A stretch of DNA of 64,000 bases from Lacrimispora indolis DSM 755 (GCF_000526995.1 NZ_AZUI01000001.1:4568001-4632000), one strand, 5' to 3'; positions 40,507 to 49,527 are shown, counted from the first letter of the stretch. Numbers and translations: made by a program. The notes: a model not told the origin generated them from the sequence alone.

Positions 40507-41954
40507 ATAAGCTCAATTATATAGATATTTGCAAGGGTGCATTTGGACGCAAGGTAGCGTATACCGGTGTTTCCACCATTACTTCCGAAAATATCTTGAA
40601 AGTGGTTGGCAGAGCAGTCAGTGTTCTGAATTACAATAGGCCGTTCATTCGGTATCTCCATGATTATTACATGGGTGATCAGCCAATTTTATACAGAGAA
40701 AAGGCGGTCCGTCCAGAAATCAATAATAAAACGGTTGAAAATCATGCCTTAGAGATTGTCCGTTTTAAGGCGGGTCAGACATATGGAGAACCGATCCAAT
40801 ATGTAAGCCGAAGAAAAGATGAGAACATCAATAAGGCTGTTGACGCTCTTAATGATTATATGAGAGACGCTCATAAACAGGCAAGAGACATTGAACTTGG
40901 CACATGGCAAAGTTCCGTAGGGACTGCTTATAAGGCAACCTTAAAGGCCGGTAAGAACGATCCAGTTCCTTTCCGAATTCACATTCCTACGCCGCTAAAT
41001 ACGATTGTAGTATATTCACAGGAAGATGGCCGGGATATGCTTTCGATTCAGCAGTTGAAAGACGAAAATGAGCAACAGTATTATCTTTGTTTTTCAGAGG
41101 ATAAATACTTCATAATTAAGAATGGACAGGTTACAGTGACTAATATTAACGGATTCGGCGGAATTCCGATAACCGAATATCCTAACAATCCAGACCGATT
41201 GTCTGATATTGAGGTTGTCATTACAGCTTTGGATCAGATAAACAAAATGCAGTCTGATCGAATGAATGGCATTGAGCAGTTTATCCAGGCATTTATGCTT
41301 TTTAAAAACTGTGAGATTACGTCAGATGAATTTATAAAGATGTGTCAATTAGGTGCGATAACGGTTAAGGATGCCAGTCAGACTAATAATTCAGATGTAA
41401 AGCTCATGACGGAACAACTGGATCAGGAGCAGACACAGGTCGCCAAAGATGATGTATACCGGCAAGTGCTTGTGGTTGAGGGAATGCCGGATCGTCAGCA
41501 GAATACCGGCGGTGATACTGGGCAAGCAGTCTATCTTCGGAATGGTTGGGATTTTGCAGAGCAACGGGCAAAACTTGATGAACCATTCATTATTGAAGCA
41601 GAAAAGAAACATTGCCAAATCGTGCTTAATCTCATCAAACAGGCCACTAATGATGTTCCGTTAACTGTTCGGGATTTTGATGTGAAAATAACCCGTAATT
41701 CCACTGATAATATGCTTGTAAAAGCACAGTCATTGGAATACCTTTTGAGAAATAAAATACACCCATTAATAGCACTTACAACATGTGGATTGTTTGGAGA
41801 TCCGGAAAAAGTATGGTTGATGAGTCAGCCTTATATGGACACAGTATTTAAAACTCAAGAGCAGTTAGATGTCGAGGTTGAAAAAGCAAGAGCAAATGAA
41901 TTGCTAAAGAGCCAATCAAATAATTCAGCAGTTAAAACAGGGGAAGCCGAATAG
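40503..41954 (+). CDS. phage portal protein, SPP1 Gp6-like
   Basis: 483 residues. IRYLHDYYMGDQPILYREKA, NHALEIVRFKAGQTYGEPIQYV and the later DVKITRNSTDNMLVKAQSLEYLL are typical of SPP1-type portals. It forms the dodecameric ring through which DNA enters the head and to which the tail attaches. AAGGTGAGAAGCGG precedes the start. It is 17.6 kb from TerL; in ordinary siphoviruses they are neighbours. Confidence 0.88.
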   Translation: MNKLNYIDICKGAFGRKVAYTGVSTITSENILKVVGRAVSVLNYNRPFIRYLHDYYMGDQPILYREKAVRPEINNKTVENHALEIVRFKAGQTYGEPIQYVSRRKDENINKAVDALNDYMRDAHKQARDIELGTWQSSVGTAYKATLKAGKNDPVPFRIHIPTPLNTIVVYSQEDGRDMLSIQQLKDENEQQYYLCFSEDKYFIIKNGQVTVTNINGFGGIPITEYPNNPDRLSDIEVVITALDQINKMQSDRMNGIEQFIQAFMLFKNCEITSDEFIKMCQLGAITVKDASQTNNSDVKLMTEQLDQEQTQVAKDDVYRQVLVVEGMPDRQQNTGGDTGQAVYLRNGWDFAEQRAKLDEPFIIEAEKKHCQIVLNLIKQATNDVPLTVRDFDVKITRNSTDNMLVKAQSLEYLLRNKIHPLIALTTCGLFGDPEKVWLMSQPYMDTVFKTQEQLDVEVEKARANELLKSQSNNSAVKTGEAE

Positions 41955-42049
41955 CTTTTCTTTTTTATTTTGGAGCTATCCGTCAAATAGCAGAATCCAG
42001 CAGGTGCGACCTGCGTTATCAAAAGCGTGGATTAAAGGAGGATATTATT

Positions 42050-42679
42050 ATGACCAGAGAACAGGCCAAAAAGTATTTAATTGATTTGGGAATTGAACAG
42101 CCGACAGATGACCAGGTAACAAAATACCTTAATTCGTTTGGTGGTGAAGTTCAGAAAGCAGAGAAAAAGGCGGAAGCCAATAAGGAAGAATTGGAGCGGC
42201 TAAAGGCTATTGAAGAAGAATTGGAACTTGAAAAAGAGAAGAATCTTTCAGCCGAAGAAAAGGCAAAGAAAGCTGAGGAGGCGGTCCAGAAAGCTTTAAA
42301 TGCTGCACAGCTTAAAGAAGCAGAATTTGCGAAAAAAATAAGCCGATTAAGTGTAGAAAGCATTCTTAAGGAGGCTGGATTGACAGAAGATGATTGGTCC
42401 GGCTTCATTGATGGTTTCGTACATGAAGATGAAGAAGTCTCCAAGAATATGGCTACAAATTTTATCAACATACATACTGGGAAATTAAATAGCCAAAAAG
42501 AAGAGCTGCAGGCAAATTTTGAAAAGCAGATCCTTGAACATACACCAAATCCAAATGGAGCTGGTGGCGGTGGGGAGGGACAGAAGTCAAAAGCCGAGGA
42601 AATGGCTGTAAGTCTGGCCAAGAAAGGCTCTGCAACAAATAACAATTCAGTGATTAGTCACTATTTAGGAGGTAATTAA
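42050..42679 (+). CDS. phage scaffold protein
   Basis: 209 residues dominated by a Glu/Lys/Ala coiled coil (about 35-105) with a C-terminal SHYLGGN. Scaffolds guide capsid assembly and are removed afterwards. TAAAGGAGGATATTATT precedes the start. Two hairpins, ATAGCT.../AGCTAT and GCAGGT/ACCTGC, lie in the gap after portal. Confidence 0.8.
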   Translation: MTREQAKKYLIDLGIEQPTDDQVTKYLNSFGGEVQKAEKKAEANKEELERLKAIEEELELEKEKNLSAEEKAKKAEEAVQKALNAAQLKEAEFAKKISRLSVESILKEAGLTEDDWSGFIDGFVHEDEEVSKNMATNFINIHTGKLNSQKEELQANFEKQILEHTPNPNGAGGGGEGQKSKAEEMAVSLAKKGSATNNNSVISHYLGGN

Positions 42680-42680
42680 T

Positions 42681-43019
42681 ATGCCAATGCAATTTGAATC
42701 AGTAACATTTGGAGCAAAAGTGGAAATTCTCAATCGTGCTGAATTTGAGGGTGTTCCTGTAACGCTGGATTTTACTGCTGTTACAGCTACGGAAAATGGA
42801 AGAAAAGTTGTTAAGGCTGGTACCCCAATCGGCGTAGATGGCGTTTCTGATAACACAGAAGCGGTTAAGGGGATCCTGTTGTGGGACGTGTATGAGGATA
42901 GACCTATTGGAACTATTTTAAAGAAAGCATATGTTAACACAACAAGAGCACAGGCTCATTCCGGCGTAACCATTTCGGCAGAGGCAAAAGCCGCTCTTCC
43001 TATGGTTGTATTTGAATAA
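42681..43019 (+). CDS. head decoration/stabilisation-like protein
   Basis: 112 residues, MPMQFESVTFGAKVEILNRAEFEGVPVTLDFTAVTATENGRKVVKAGTPIG..., beta-rich, between scaffold and capsid, the place of head fibre/decoration proteins. TTAGGAGGTAATTAAT precedes the start. Function by position and composition. Confidence 0.65.
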   Translation: MPMQFESVTFGAKVEILNRAEFEGVPVTLDFTAVTATENGRKVVKAGTPIGVDGVSDNTEAVKGILLWDVYEDRPIGTILKKAYVNTTRAQAHSGVTISAEAKAALPMVVFE

Positions 43020-43033
43020 GAGAGGAGACTATT

Positions 43034-44107
43034 ATGCAGTTATCTGAAATTTTTAATTCAAGAGCAGTTGCCTTGAATCGTACAGAGGGAGAAAGCAATA
43101 AAATCCCATATCTTGGGATGCAGTTTTTCCCCAATAAAAAGAAAATGGGGATCGACCTTAAGTGGATCAAGATTCACAAAGGGCTTGGAGTTACGTTAAA
43201 GGCTTCCAGCTTTGATGCAAAGCCCACCATTAGAAGCCGAGAGGGATTCAAGATCGAAAAGACGCAGATGGCGTTTTTCCGTGAGTCCATGATTGTTAAA
43301 GAAGAGGACATGATTGAAATTATGCGTATTAGGGAAAGCGATGACCCTTATGTGGAATCTGTTCTGCAGAGTATCTATGATGATACAAATAACTTGGTTG
43401 ATGGTGCGGATATTGTTGCAGAACGAATGAGAATGCAGCTTCTGGCAACAGATGATGGTTCTCCAAAGATTTATCTGGAGGCTGATAATACTACATATGA
43501 GTACAATTACGATCCAGATGGTTCCTATAAGGCAAATCATTATTTGAAACTTTCCGGTGACGCTACATGGGATAATCCTGCCACATCAAAACCACTAAAT
43601 GATTTCAGGCAGGCAAAAAAGGCTTTGAAGTCAATTGGAGTTACACCAAAGTATGCTTTGATGACTTCTGCTACATTTGACTATTTGCTTGAAAGTGAGC
43701 AGATTAAGTCAGCGATACTGGCCCAGAATGCTACTGCCAATATTTTCTTAGATGATGAAATGTTGGCTGATTTCTTCACGAAGAAGACGAAACTGATCCC
43801 ATTGCTTTACGATAAAATGTACATTAAAGAGGACGGGGTGACCCAGGAGAATTTCTATCCGGATAATAAGGTCACACTTTTGCCATCGGAAGATTCTATG
43901 CTTGGCAATACATGGTATGGAACTACCCCGGAAGAAAGAACCTTGATTGGAGACAGCAAAGTGGATGTCACAATCCTTGATAGAGGTGTCGCCATTGCAG
44001 TCAAAACGGATCCCGGCCCTCCAGTTGCGGTTTCAACATCTGTATCGCAGATTGTTCTTCCTTCTTACGAGGGAATGGATTCAACCTTTGTGTTAGAAGT
44101 TGCGTAA
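43034..44107 (+). CDS. major capsid protein, E family
   Basis: 357 residues. MQLSEIFNSRAVALNRTEGE..., LGMQFFPNKKKMGIDLKWIKIHKGLGVTLKASSFDAKPTIRSREG matches the major capsid protein E family (HK97-like fold). Forms the icosahedral shell. AGAGAGGAGACTATT precedes the start. Confidence 0.88.
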   Translation: MQLSEIFNSRAVALNRTEGESNKIPYLGMQFFPNKKKMGIDLKWIKIHKGLGVTLKASSFDAKPTIRSREGFKIEKTQMAFFRESMIVKEEDMIEIMRIRESDDPYVESVLQSIYDDTNNLVDGADIVAERMRMQLLATDDGSPKIYLEADNTTYEYNYDPDGSYKANHYLKLSGDATWDNPATSKPLNDFRQAKKALKSIGVTPKYALMTSATFDYLLESEQIKSAILAQNATANIFLDDEMLADFFTKKTKLIPLLYDKMYIKEDGVTQENFYPDNKVTLLPSEDSMLGNTWYGTTPEERTLIGDSKVDVTILDRGVAIAVKTDPGPPVAVSTSVSQIVLPSYEGMDSTFVLEVA

Positions 44108-44122
44108 GGGGGATAAGGTGAT

Positions 44123-44389
44123 ATGAGATTCCCATATATGGTAAATCATAATGGCATATATTATAAAGCCGGTGAAGATGTCCCAATGGAGATACCGGAA
44201 ATGACAGACAATGTCCCAGATGGGGCATTGGAGACAAATTCTGATGAGAGTATAAACACATATGATGAGGGCGGTAATCTTTCTGGAAAGATAGATGCCG
44301 AAACAGCAGACAAGGCTATTCAAAAGGCTATGGAAACTGTTGGTGAAAACGATAAGCCGAAGCGTGGAAGACCTGCAAAGGCTGAATAA
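44123..44389 (+). CDS. hypothetical head protein
   Basis: 88 residues, MRFPYMVNHNGIYYKAGEDVPM..., acidic middle and basic KPKRGRPAKAE tail (AT-hook-like). It lies between capsid and the head-tail connector. Function unknown. Confidence 0.55.
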   Translation: MRFPYMVNHNGIYYKAGEDVPMEIPEMTDNVPDGALETNSDESINTYDEGGNLSGKIDAETADKAIQKAMETVGENDKPKRGRPAKAE

Positions 44390-44404
44390 AGGGCGGTGAG
44401 ATGA

Positions 44405-44725
44405 GTGGAAATAGATATTCTGGCTGATGTGCGTACATATCTTGGTGACGAAGTGAGCGAACAGGATAATCCGGTTCTGCTCATTCTCATTAACCGAGCA
44501 ATCCGTAAAGTATGCTCTAAGCGTTATCCGTATGGGTATACTGACGCAGAAAAAGAAACGGCGGTTTCAAGGTACCGAGATGTGGTATTTGATGCCGCCG
44601 TTTATTATTGGTCTAAACAGGGAAGTGAAGGCCAGAGTTCTCATTCTGAAAACGGGATTTCCCGTGGATATCAGAGTGAAGATGACCTTTACTTTGATGT
44701 GGTGCCTATGGCAAAAACTTTGTAA
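44405..44725 (+). CDS. head-tail connector protein, gp6-like
   Basis: 106 residues from GTG 44405, MEIDILADVRTYLGDEVSEQDNPVLLILINRAIRKVCSKRYP..., the helical pattern of phage gp6-like/YqbG head-tail connector proteins. GGCGGTGAGATGA precedes the start. Bridges portal and tail. Confidence 0.7.
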   Translation: MEIDILADVRTYLGDEVSEQDNPVLLILINRAIRKVCSKRYPYGYTDAEKETAVSRYRDVVFDAAVYYWSKQGSEGQSSHSENGISRGYQSEDDLYFDVVPMAKTL

Positions 44726-44772
44726 GTGTCGAATATGCCACTTTAACTATTTGAAAACAGGAGGATTTTATC

Positions 44773-44994
44773 ATGATTTATGATTATAAAAATGCAGTTA
44801 TTAAAGCTGAAAGTCCAGCTGAAGATATTTATCATAAGAAACATATGGCAGAGTATGGTCCGGCTACTGGTAAGTCGCACCCTGATGACTGCCCCTATTG
44901 TGCGGCTAGAGGCTGGAAAACGTTCCCTGGAACTTCCTTTGAGGAAGAGTGTGCAAAGTACAGGGAAGAACACCCGGAAGAGTTTGAAAAATAA
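44773..44994 (+). CDS. small zinc-binding head-operon protein
   Basis: 73 residues, MIYDYKNAVIKAESPAEDIYHKKH... with HPDDCPYCAARGWK and a later Cys; a possible zinc site. CAGGAGGATTTTATC precedes the start. A further 17-codon frame (45063-45116) follows before the next moron. Function unknown. Confidence 0.5.
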   Translation: MIYDYKNAVIKAESPAEDIYHKKHMAEYGPATGKSHPDDCPYCAARGWKTFPGTSFEEECAKYREEHPEEFEK

Positions 44995-45169
44995 GATCTG
45001 ATTTTTAAGACGGTGCGTGTCTGGCTAACCTCCCGGCCGGACGCAGGGTGCATATCAGAATAATGGTGGTGGGCAGGTATGCTTATAATGTCTGGGAGAA
45101 TTTGTTAAATCATTAATTCCAATAACTTCCTTTTTGTCGTATAATGGAGATGAAAGGGGAGTGAATATA

Positions 45170-45799
45170 ATGTTACCTACATTAAAAAGTATAAGTAAGT
45201 TACTCAATAATGAAAATGCTCCAATAAAGTATTATGATTTATCGGATAGAAATAAAAAAAGTGAATTGCTCTATCTTTTATCGATAAGTCATGAAAAAAG
45301 GCATGAGTATGAAGCATTAATAGAGGAAGAAAAGAAGAAATATATAAGTGATTCGGCCATAATATATATTCCGTTGTTAAATGTTGATCAGTTATATGAT
45401 TTACATCACATCGAGAACTCTTTGAGTTATGATTACGATGGGACCATTCAGATGATAAATAAAACTGTCAAAGTAACAACGAAAAATGAAAAGGTGCTTT
45501 TTGCTACATTTTTGATATTACATGAGTTTGGGCATTGGCATGATTTTAACGAAAAAGGTAAGGTCCCTTATTTCTATAATGTACCAGAGGAGAAAGAACG
45601 TCGTCAAGTATTTGAGTTAAAACAAGATATAATGCAAAAGCTAGACGGAAAATCACGATTTACTTATAAAGATAAGCAATTGCTTATAAGGTATTTTACA
45701 GAATATCATGCAATACCTAGTGAAAAATATGCAGATGCATATGCTGTGAATCACTTGAACGATGCATATGAGAGAATCAAACAAACTGATATTTTATAA
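45170..45799 (+). CDS. moron zinc metallopeptidase, ImmA/IrrE-like
   Basis: 209 residues from ATG 45170. LILHEFGHWHDF provides the HExxH zinc motif, and EKYADAYAVNH downstream is placed like the third ligand of ImmA-type peptidases. AT-rich, with own TATAAT near 45139 and a terminator at 45808-45836, it interrupts the head operon and is therefore a moron. ImmA-type enzymes cleave repressors; its target is unknown and no partner repressor is adjacent. Confidence 0.65.
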   Translation: MLPTLKSISKLLNNENAPIKYYDLSDRNKKSELLYLLSISHEKRHEYEALIEEEKKKYISDSAIIYIPLLNVDQLYDLHHIENSLSYDYDGTIQMINKTVKVTTKNEKVLFATFLILHEFGHWHDFNEKGKVPYFYNVPEEKERRQVFELKQDIMQKLDGKSRFTYKDKQLLIRYFTEYHAIPSEKYADAYAVNHLNDAYERIKQTDIL

Positions 45800-45807
45800 A
45801 AAGTAAG

Positions 45808-45836
45808 GCAACTAATAAAATTAGCTGTTTTTCTTT
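45808..45836 (+). terminator. terminator of the metallopeptidase moron
   Basis: CAACTAAT pairs with ATTAGCTG around AAA, followed by TTTTTCTTTT. Confidence 0.7.
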
Positions 45837-45846
45837 TGGAGGAAAC

Positions 45847-46263
45847 ATGCGAGGGTTAAAACGCAATAAAAAGGCACTTTGGTATCAGCTCTACAGTAAT
45901 CATATTCCGGTCTATGAAACTGATCTGGACGGTAACATCATCTATGACCCGGTGACAGACGAACCGCTTCTGACAGGTGATTATGCGGTTGGATATGCAG
46001 ACCCGGTAAAGTTCCGGGCGAATGTGTCCCCGGCCCGGTCCGAAGCCCAAACGGAGCCTTTCGGAGTGAATACGGATTATGATAAAGTGATTTGTTCCTG
46101 TGACCTTACGTTGCCGATTGATGAACTGTCACAAGTATTTGTTGACCGGAAGCCAGAGGGCGGTAAAGGAGCAGATTATAAGGTTGTTAAAGTAGCACGG
46201 AGTATTAATTCCGTGCTTTTTGCTATTAAACAGTTGCCAGACGGAGGTGCAGCGAATGGCTAA
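45847..46263 (+). CDS. head closure / head-tail adaptor protein
   Basis: 138 residues, MRGLKRNKKALWYQLYSNHIPVYETDLDGNIIYDPVTDEP..., ending GGAANG. Order in the operon and beta-rich composition fit a head-closure (stopper) protein. TTGGAGGAAACATGC precedes the start; overlaps the next gene. Confidence 0.6.
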   Translation: MRGLKRNKKALWYQLYSNHIPVYETDLDGNIIYDPVTDEPLLTGDYAVGYADPVKFRANVSPARSEAQTEPFGVNTDYDKVICSCDLTLPIDELSQVFVDRKPEGGKGADYKVVKVARSINSVLFAIKQLPDGGAANG

Positions 46264-46555
46264 ATACAGAAAGAAACCTGTTGAGATTGAAGCATTTGAA
46301 TTTTGCAAAGATTTTATGAAAGTCGGAGCAAACTGTAAAGGTGTTCCAGATTGGGGCATATCTGCTTATGATGATGGCGTAATTTATTTTGATGATAAGG
46401 ACGAGTGCTTTATTAAGACTTTGGAGGGCGACCATCACGTTAGCGTAGGCGATTACATCATTCAAGGTGTAAAGGGTGAATTATACCCGTGCAAGCCTGA
46501 TATCTTCGAAGCAACATATGAAAAAGTCGGGCCATTGTCTCCTCTATTGGAATAA
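46256..46555 (+). CDS. conserved phage protein (PGDYI-like)
   Basis: 99 residues starting MAKYRKKPVEIEAFEF; KTLEGDHHVSVGDYIIQGVKGELYPCKPDIFEATYE is a motif common to many phage proteins of unknown function. Start within the overlapping ATG of the upstream gene end. Probably a late inserted accessory. Confidence 0.7.
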   Translation: MAKYRKKPVEIEAFEFCKDFMKVGANCKGVPDWGISAYDDGVIYFDDKDECFIKTLEGDHHVSVGDYIIQGVKGELYPCKPDIFEATYEKVGPLSPLLE

Positions 46556-46558
46556 ATC

Positions 46559-47092
46559 ATGAGCAAGAAAGTAATCCGAGGAAACTTCTCATCAAAAGGA
46601 ATCCAGGATATTATCAATCAGTTGGAACAGTATAAAGCAGACTTGCACAGGAAAGCCGAACTACTATGTCAGCGTCTGGCAGAAGCCGGCCAGACTGTGG
46701 CCCTACAAAGTATCAGCGAATCCCCCTTAGGTAAAACAATTACTCTTCGGGTGGAAATGGAGCCTAGGACAGACGGTTGCAAAGCTATTCTTGTAGCCAC
46801 CGGACAAACGAAGTCCAATGACTACGGAACCATAAACACCTTGCTCCTCGTTGAATTTGGGAGTGGCATACACTACAATCATACTGAAAATCCCAAAGCA
46901 CCAGAATTTGGTATGGGCGTAGGTACATTTCCAGGACAGAAGTGGGCTTTTAATGAATCTGGTTGGTGGTACTTTGGAGAGGATAACGAATGGCATCATT
47001 CATATGGTGTCAAAGCTACGATGCCAATGTATTCAGCGTCAGTTGAGATAAGAGAAAAAATAAAGGTAGTAGCTAAAGAAATCTTTGGCTAA
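46559..47092 (+). CDS. HK97 gp10-like tail completion protein
   Basis: 177 residues; long N-terminal helix (DIINQLEQYKADLHRKAELLCQRLAEAGQ) and VALQS...LLVEFGSGIHYN, patterns of HK97 gp10 family proteins which finish the head-tail joint. Its end, MYSASVEIREKIKVVAKEIFG, is also typical. Follows the previous gene by 3 bases. Confidence 0.75.
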   Translation: MSKKVIRGNFSSKGIQDIINQLEQYKADLHRKAELLCQRLAEAGQTVALQSISESPLGKTITLRVEMEPRTDGCKAILVATGQTKSNDYGTINTLLLVEFGSGIHYNHTENPKAPEFGMGVGTFPGQKWAFNESGWWYFGEDNEWHHSYGVKATMPMYSASVEIREKIKVVAKEIFG

Positions 47093-47102
47093 GAAAATGA
47101 AG

Positions 47103-47170
47103 AAACATCAGGGTGTACCCTTGATGTCCTTTTTTTGTTAAGACACGGTGAAATGTCGTGTCTTATTTTT
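47103..47170 (+). terminator. two consecutive terminator-like hairpins
   Basis: ACATCAGGG/CCCTTGATGT followed by T7 (47104-47137) and AAGACACG/CGTGTCTT followed by ATTTTTAT (47140-47170). They precede the inserted HNH gene, inside the head operon. Confidence 0.65.
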
Positions 47171-47189
47171 ATATAAGGAGATGTGGTGT

Positions 47190-47651
47190 TTGGGTAAAAA
47201 TGTATTAGGGCTTACTTCTGTGGATTATGAGAAATTATACAATGTGTGGAAAAATATGAAGCAAAGGTGCTATGACAAAAAGTCGGAAAGATATTATACA
47301 TATGGTGCCAGAGGAATTGGGGTTTGTGATGAATGGATAGACAATTTTAAGGCCTTTGCAAAATGGGCATATGAAAATGGATGGAATCCTCAGTTGAGTA
47401 TTGAGAGAAGAAACCTAAATGAAAGTTATAGCCCAGATAATTGTATGTTTATTACAATGAAAGAACAGGCAAGAAATAAAACCAGCAATGTAAGGATCAT
47501 AATAAACGGCGTAGATAAATGTCTTGCGGAATGGTGTGAGATATATGGAGTCCCTTATAAGCGAGTGCATAGGCGATATTCATTTTATGGAATTAGAGAG
47601 CCGAGTGATTTGTTTTATGATGGTGATTTAAGAAGTCTTCATCACGCATAA
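47190..47651 (+). CDS. HNH-like homing endonuclease, second copy
   Basis: 153 residues from TTG 47190 (AGGAG at 47176-47180; ATG 47181 is an alternative with poorer spacing). YTYGARGIGVCDEW, QLSIERRNLNESYSPDNCMFITMKEQARNK match the protein at 22875 (YKDYGGRGIKICEEW, ...NYEPDNCIWITKQQQAFNK). An insert within the head-tail joining genes, flanked by hairpins, typical of a selfish endonuclease. Confidence 0.7.
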   Translation: MGKNVLGLTSVDYEKLYNVWKNMKQRCYDKKSERYYTYGARGIGVCDEWIDNFKAFAKWAYENGWNPQLSIERRNLNESYSPDNCMFITMKEQARNKTSNVRIIINGVDKCLAEWCEIYGVPYKRVHRRYSFYGIREPSDLFYDGDLRSLHHA

Positions 47652-47666
47652 GGAGGTGTTCCAGTA

Positions 47667-48050
47667 ATGCTTGATATTTCTTCTCTGGTTTATACCCGGT
47701 TGGTGAGTGATGAGAAAATAAAAAAATACATCAAAGAGAGTGGCACAACAAAAAATGAGAAGCCGTCCGCTTTTCCCTATCTTTATTTCAAAAGCCTGGG
47801 ACAGCCGACAACAAGCAGCTCCCTACAGAATAAGCAGTGTGCCATATCTGCTGATTTTGAAATTACCATTTATGATTCCGGTTCTTCCAGTAAGGCAAAG
47901 CAATTGATCTTCCTTGCCGCTGACATTATGATGGAACTAGGATTCATTTTGAAGTATGGTCCTTTGGAAGTAGACCGATCAAGCACATCAGAAGCCTATC
48001 GTTGGATTGCAAGGTTCCATAGGACCTATTGCGAGGGCGATTTGATATAA
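47667..48050 (+). CDS. tail completion / minor tail protein
   Basis: 127 residues, MLDISSLVYTRLVSDEKIKKYIKESGTTKNEKPSAFPYLYFKSLGQPTTS..., with ISADFEITIYD and a helix, similar to phage tail-terminator-type proteins preceding the major tail protein. AAGGAGGTGTTCCAGTA precedes the start. Confidence 0.65.
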   Translation: MLDISSLVYTRLVSDEKIKKYIKESGTTKNEKPSAFPYLYFKSLGQPTTSSSLQNKQCAISADFEITIYDSGSSSKAKQLIFLAADIMMELGFILKYGPLEVDRSSTSEAYRWIARFHRTYCEGDLI

Positions 48051-48123
48051 AAATATGAGCAATTATCTTTGAGCTTCGTCTAATGGCGAGGTTCTTTTTT
48101 ATGCAAAAAGGAGGATATGACCT

Positions 48124-48615
48124 ATGGCAAAAGCTGTAGATTTATCAACTGCTGGTATCCATGTCGGATATGGGATCGAAACAACAGCTGGAACAAAGCC
48201 CACAGCCTTTACTGATCTGCCGAATCCCAAAAGTATCCCTGACTTTAATCCGGAAGTGGGCAGCTATGATGTAACATCTTTAAACGATACCATCTGGAAA
48301 CGGTATATTGATGGACTGAAAGATCCGGGCGGAGCTCTTGCAATCACGTTTGGTATGTCGCAGGTGTTCCTGGATATGTGGGAAGATCTTTGTGATGAGT
48401 ACGATACGGCTCAAGAATCAAATAAGCGTATGTGGCTGGAGTTTTATCACCCGAGACTGACAAAGGCTTTTTACTTTACTTGCGTGCCAGCAAGATTAGG
48501 TTGGGCGGCTTCCGACGTTGACAATGCTTGGGATACCAGTGTATCTGTTACGCCAACCGGAGAAATCGGGTGGGATGATCCTATTGTACCAACTGAACCT
48601 TCGGAAGAACCTTAA
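48124..48615 (+). CDS. major tail protein
   Basis: 163 residues, MAKAVDLSTAGIHVGYGIETTAGTKPTAFTDLPNPKSIPDFNPEVGSYDVTSLND..., the typical start of siphovirus tail tube proteins. It stacks as hexamers round the tape measure. AAAAGGAGGATATGACCT precedes the start. Confidence 0.8.
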   Translation: MAKAVDLSTAGIHVGYGIETTAGTKPTAFTDLPNPKSIPDFNPEVGSYDVTSLNDTIWKRYIDGLKDPGGALAITFGMSQVFLDMWEDLCDEYDTAQESNKRMWLEFYHPRLTKAFYFTCVPARLGWAASDVDNAWDTSVSVTPTGEIGWDDPIVPTEPSEEP

Positions 48616-48641
48616 TAAATAAGTATGGGAGGTATTAAAAT

Positions 48642-49139
48642 ATGAGGATTTTAACGATTGGCGGTAAGGACTATAAAGTGGAATTTTCCTTTGAAGCTGC
48701 AGAGTATAAAGATTGTGTGGACAGTATATTTAAAGTCATTTCTGGCAGTTACATTATGAAGAATGGTCCAACTGATGAGAATGAAAAGATATCCGTTGCA
48801 ACGGCCATTTTGAATGGAACATCTGATATGGTTTCAGACATTCCCAAAATCGCTGTTACGGCTCTTTATGCCGGCTTGCTGGAAAACAATCCGGTGGAAA
48901 ACGAACAGGCAGCCAAAGCCCTATTTAAGCAGTTTGTCAAGGAGAATCCAGATGATGAGTGTGCTTCATTCTGGGGAATGTATGATTTCCTGAGAGACTG
49001 CATGGAAGAAGATGGTTTTTTCAAACTCACCGGAATGGACAAGGTAATTGCTCAGATGAGCGAAGCGGCGGAAGAACAGAAGTCCAAATCCGGGAAGATT
49101 CCACAGGATCACAAAAGGAAATCAACTTCCACAAAATAA
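48642..49139 (+). CDS. tail assembly chaperone (G-like)
   Basis: 165 residues, MRILTIGGKDYKVEFSFEAAEYKDCVDSIFKVISGS..., the pattern of tail assembly chaperones lying between tail tube and tape measure. The end, HKRKSTSTK, is basic. The -1 frame is open through this end and continues as the next gene, suggesting a programmed frameshift. Confidence 0.7.
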   Translation: MRILTIGGKDYKVEFSFEAAEYKDCVDSIFKVISGSYIMKNGPTDENEKISVATAILNGTSDMVSDIPKIAVTALYAGLLENNPVENEQAAKALFKQFVKENPDDECASFWGMYDFLRDCMEEDGFFKLTGMDKVIAQMSEAAEEQKSKSGKIPQDHKRKSTSTK

Positions 49140-49153
49140 TCTGGGAACAGTAT

Positions 49154-49498
49154 TTGCCAGAAGCATTAAATATGGGAGTTCCGTATGATTTATTCTGGCG
49201 GTTAAATCCTCGGAAGCTTCTGCCATTTGTAGAGGCCTTTCGAAGAAAGCGGCAACAACGTAGTGACGAAATGTGGCTCATGGGCCAGTATGTTGCTTCA
49301 GCTTTGGACGCTACTGTATGTAATGCAATGCCATTTATTAAAAGAAAGCGGAAAGGTAAGTATTTTGAAGAACCGATACGTGTAACACCAAAGACAGAAG
49401 AGGAAAAGCGGTCAGAAAGTGAAAAAGCCTTACAAGGCTTCATTTTTGCTGCTGGAACAATGGAAAATGATATGAAACGTAAAAAGAAGGGCGAGTGA
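49154..49498 (+). CDS. tail assembly chaperone, -1 frame extension (GT-like)
   Basis: 114 residues if started at TTG 49154 (MPEALNMGVPYDLFWRLNPRKLLPF...), but the same frame runs on upstream without stop (EINFHKIIWEQYLPEAL) into the chaperone gene, in the -1 frame relative to it. A run CACAAAAGG near 49110 is a possible slip site. Normal siphovirus chaperones give a short and a frameshifted long form. Confidence 0.6.
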   Translation: MPEALNMGVPYDLFWRLNPRKLLPFVEAFRRKRQQRSDEMWLMGQYVASALDATVCNAMPFIKRKRKGKYFEEPIRVTPKTEEEKRSESEKALQGFIFAAGTMENDMKRKKKGE

Positions 49499-49527
49499 TG
49501 GACGAAAATTCACTCGCCTTTTTTTGT
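49490..49527 (+). terminator. strong hairpin before tape measure
   Basis: GGCGAGTGA pairs with TCACTCGCC across 11 bases, then TTTTTTT. Probably reads through or modulates tape measure expression. Confidence 0.8.
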
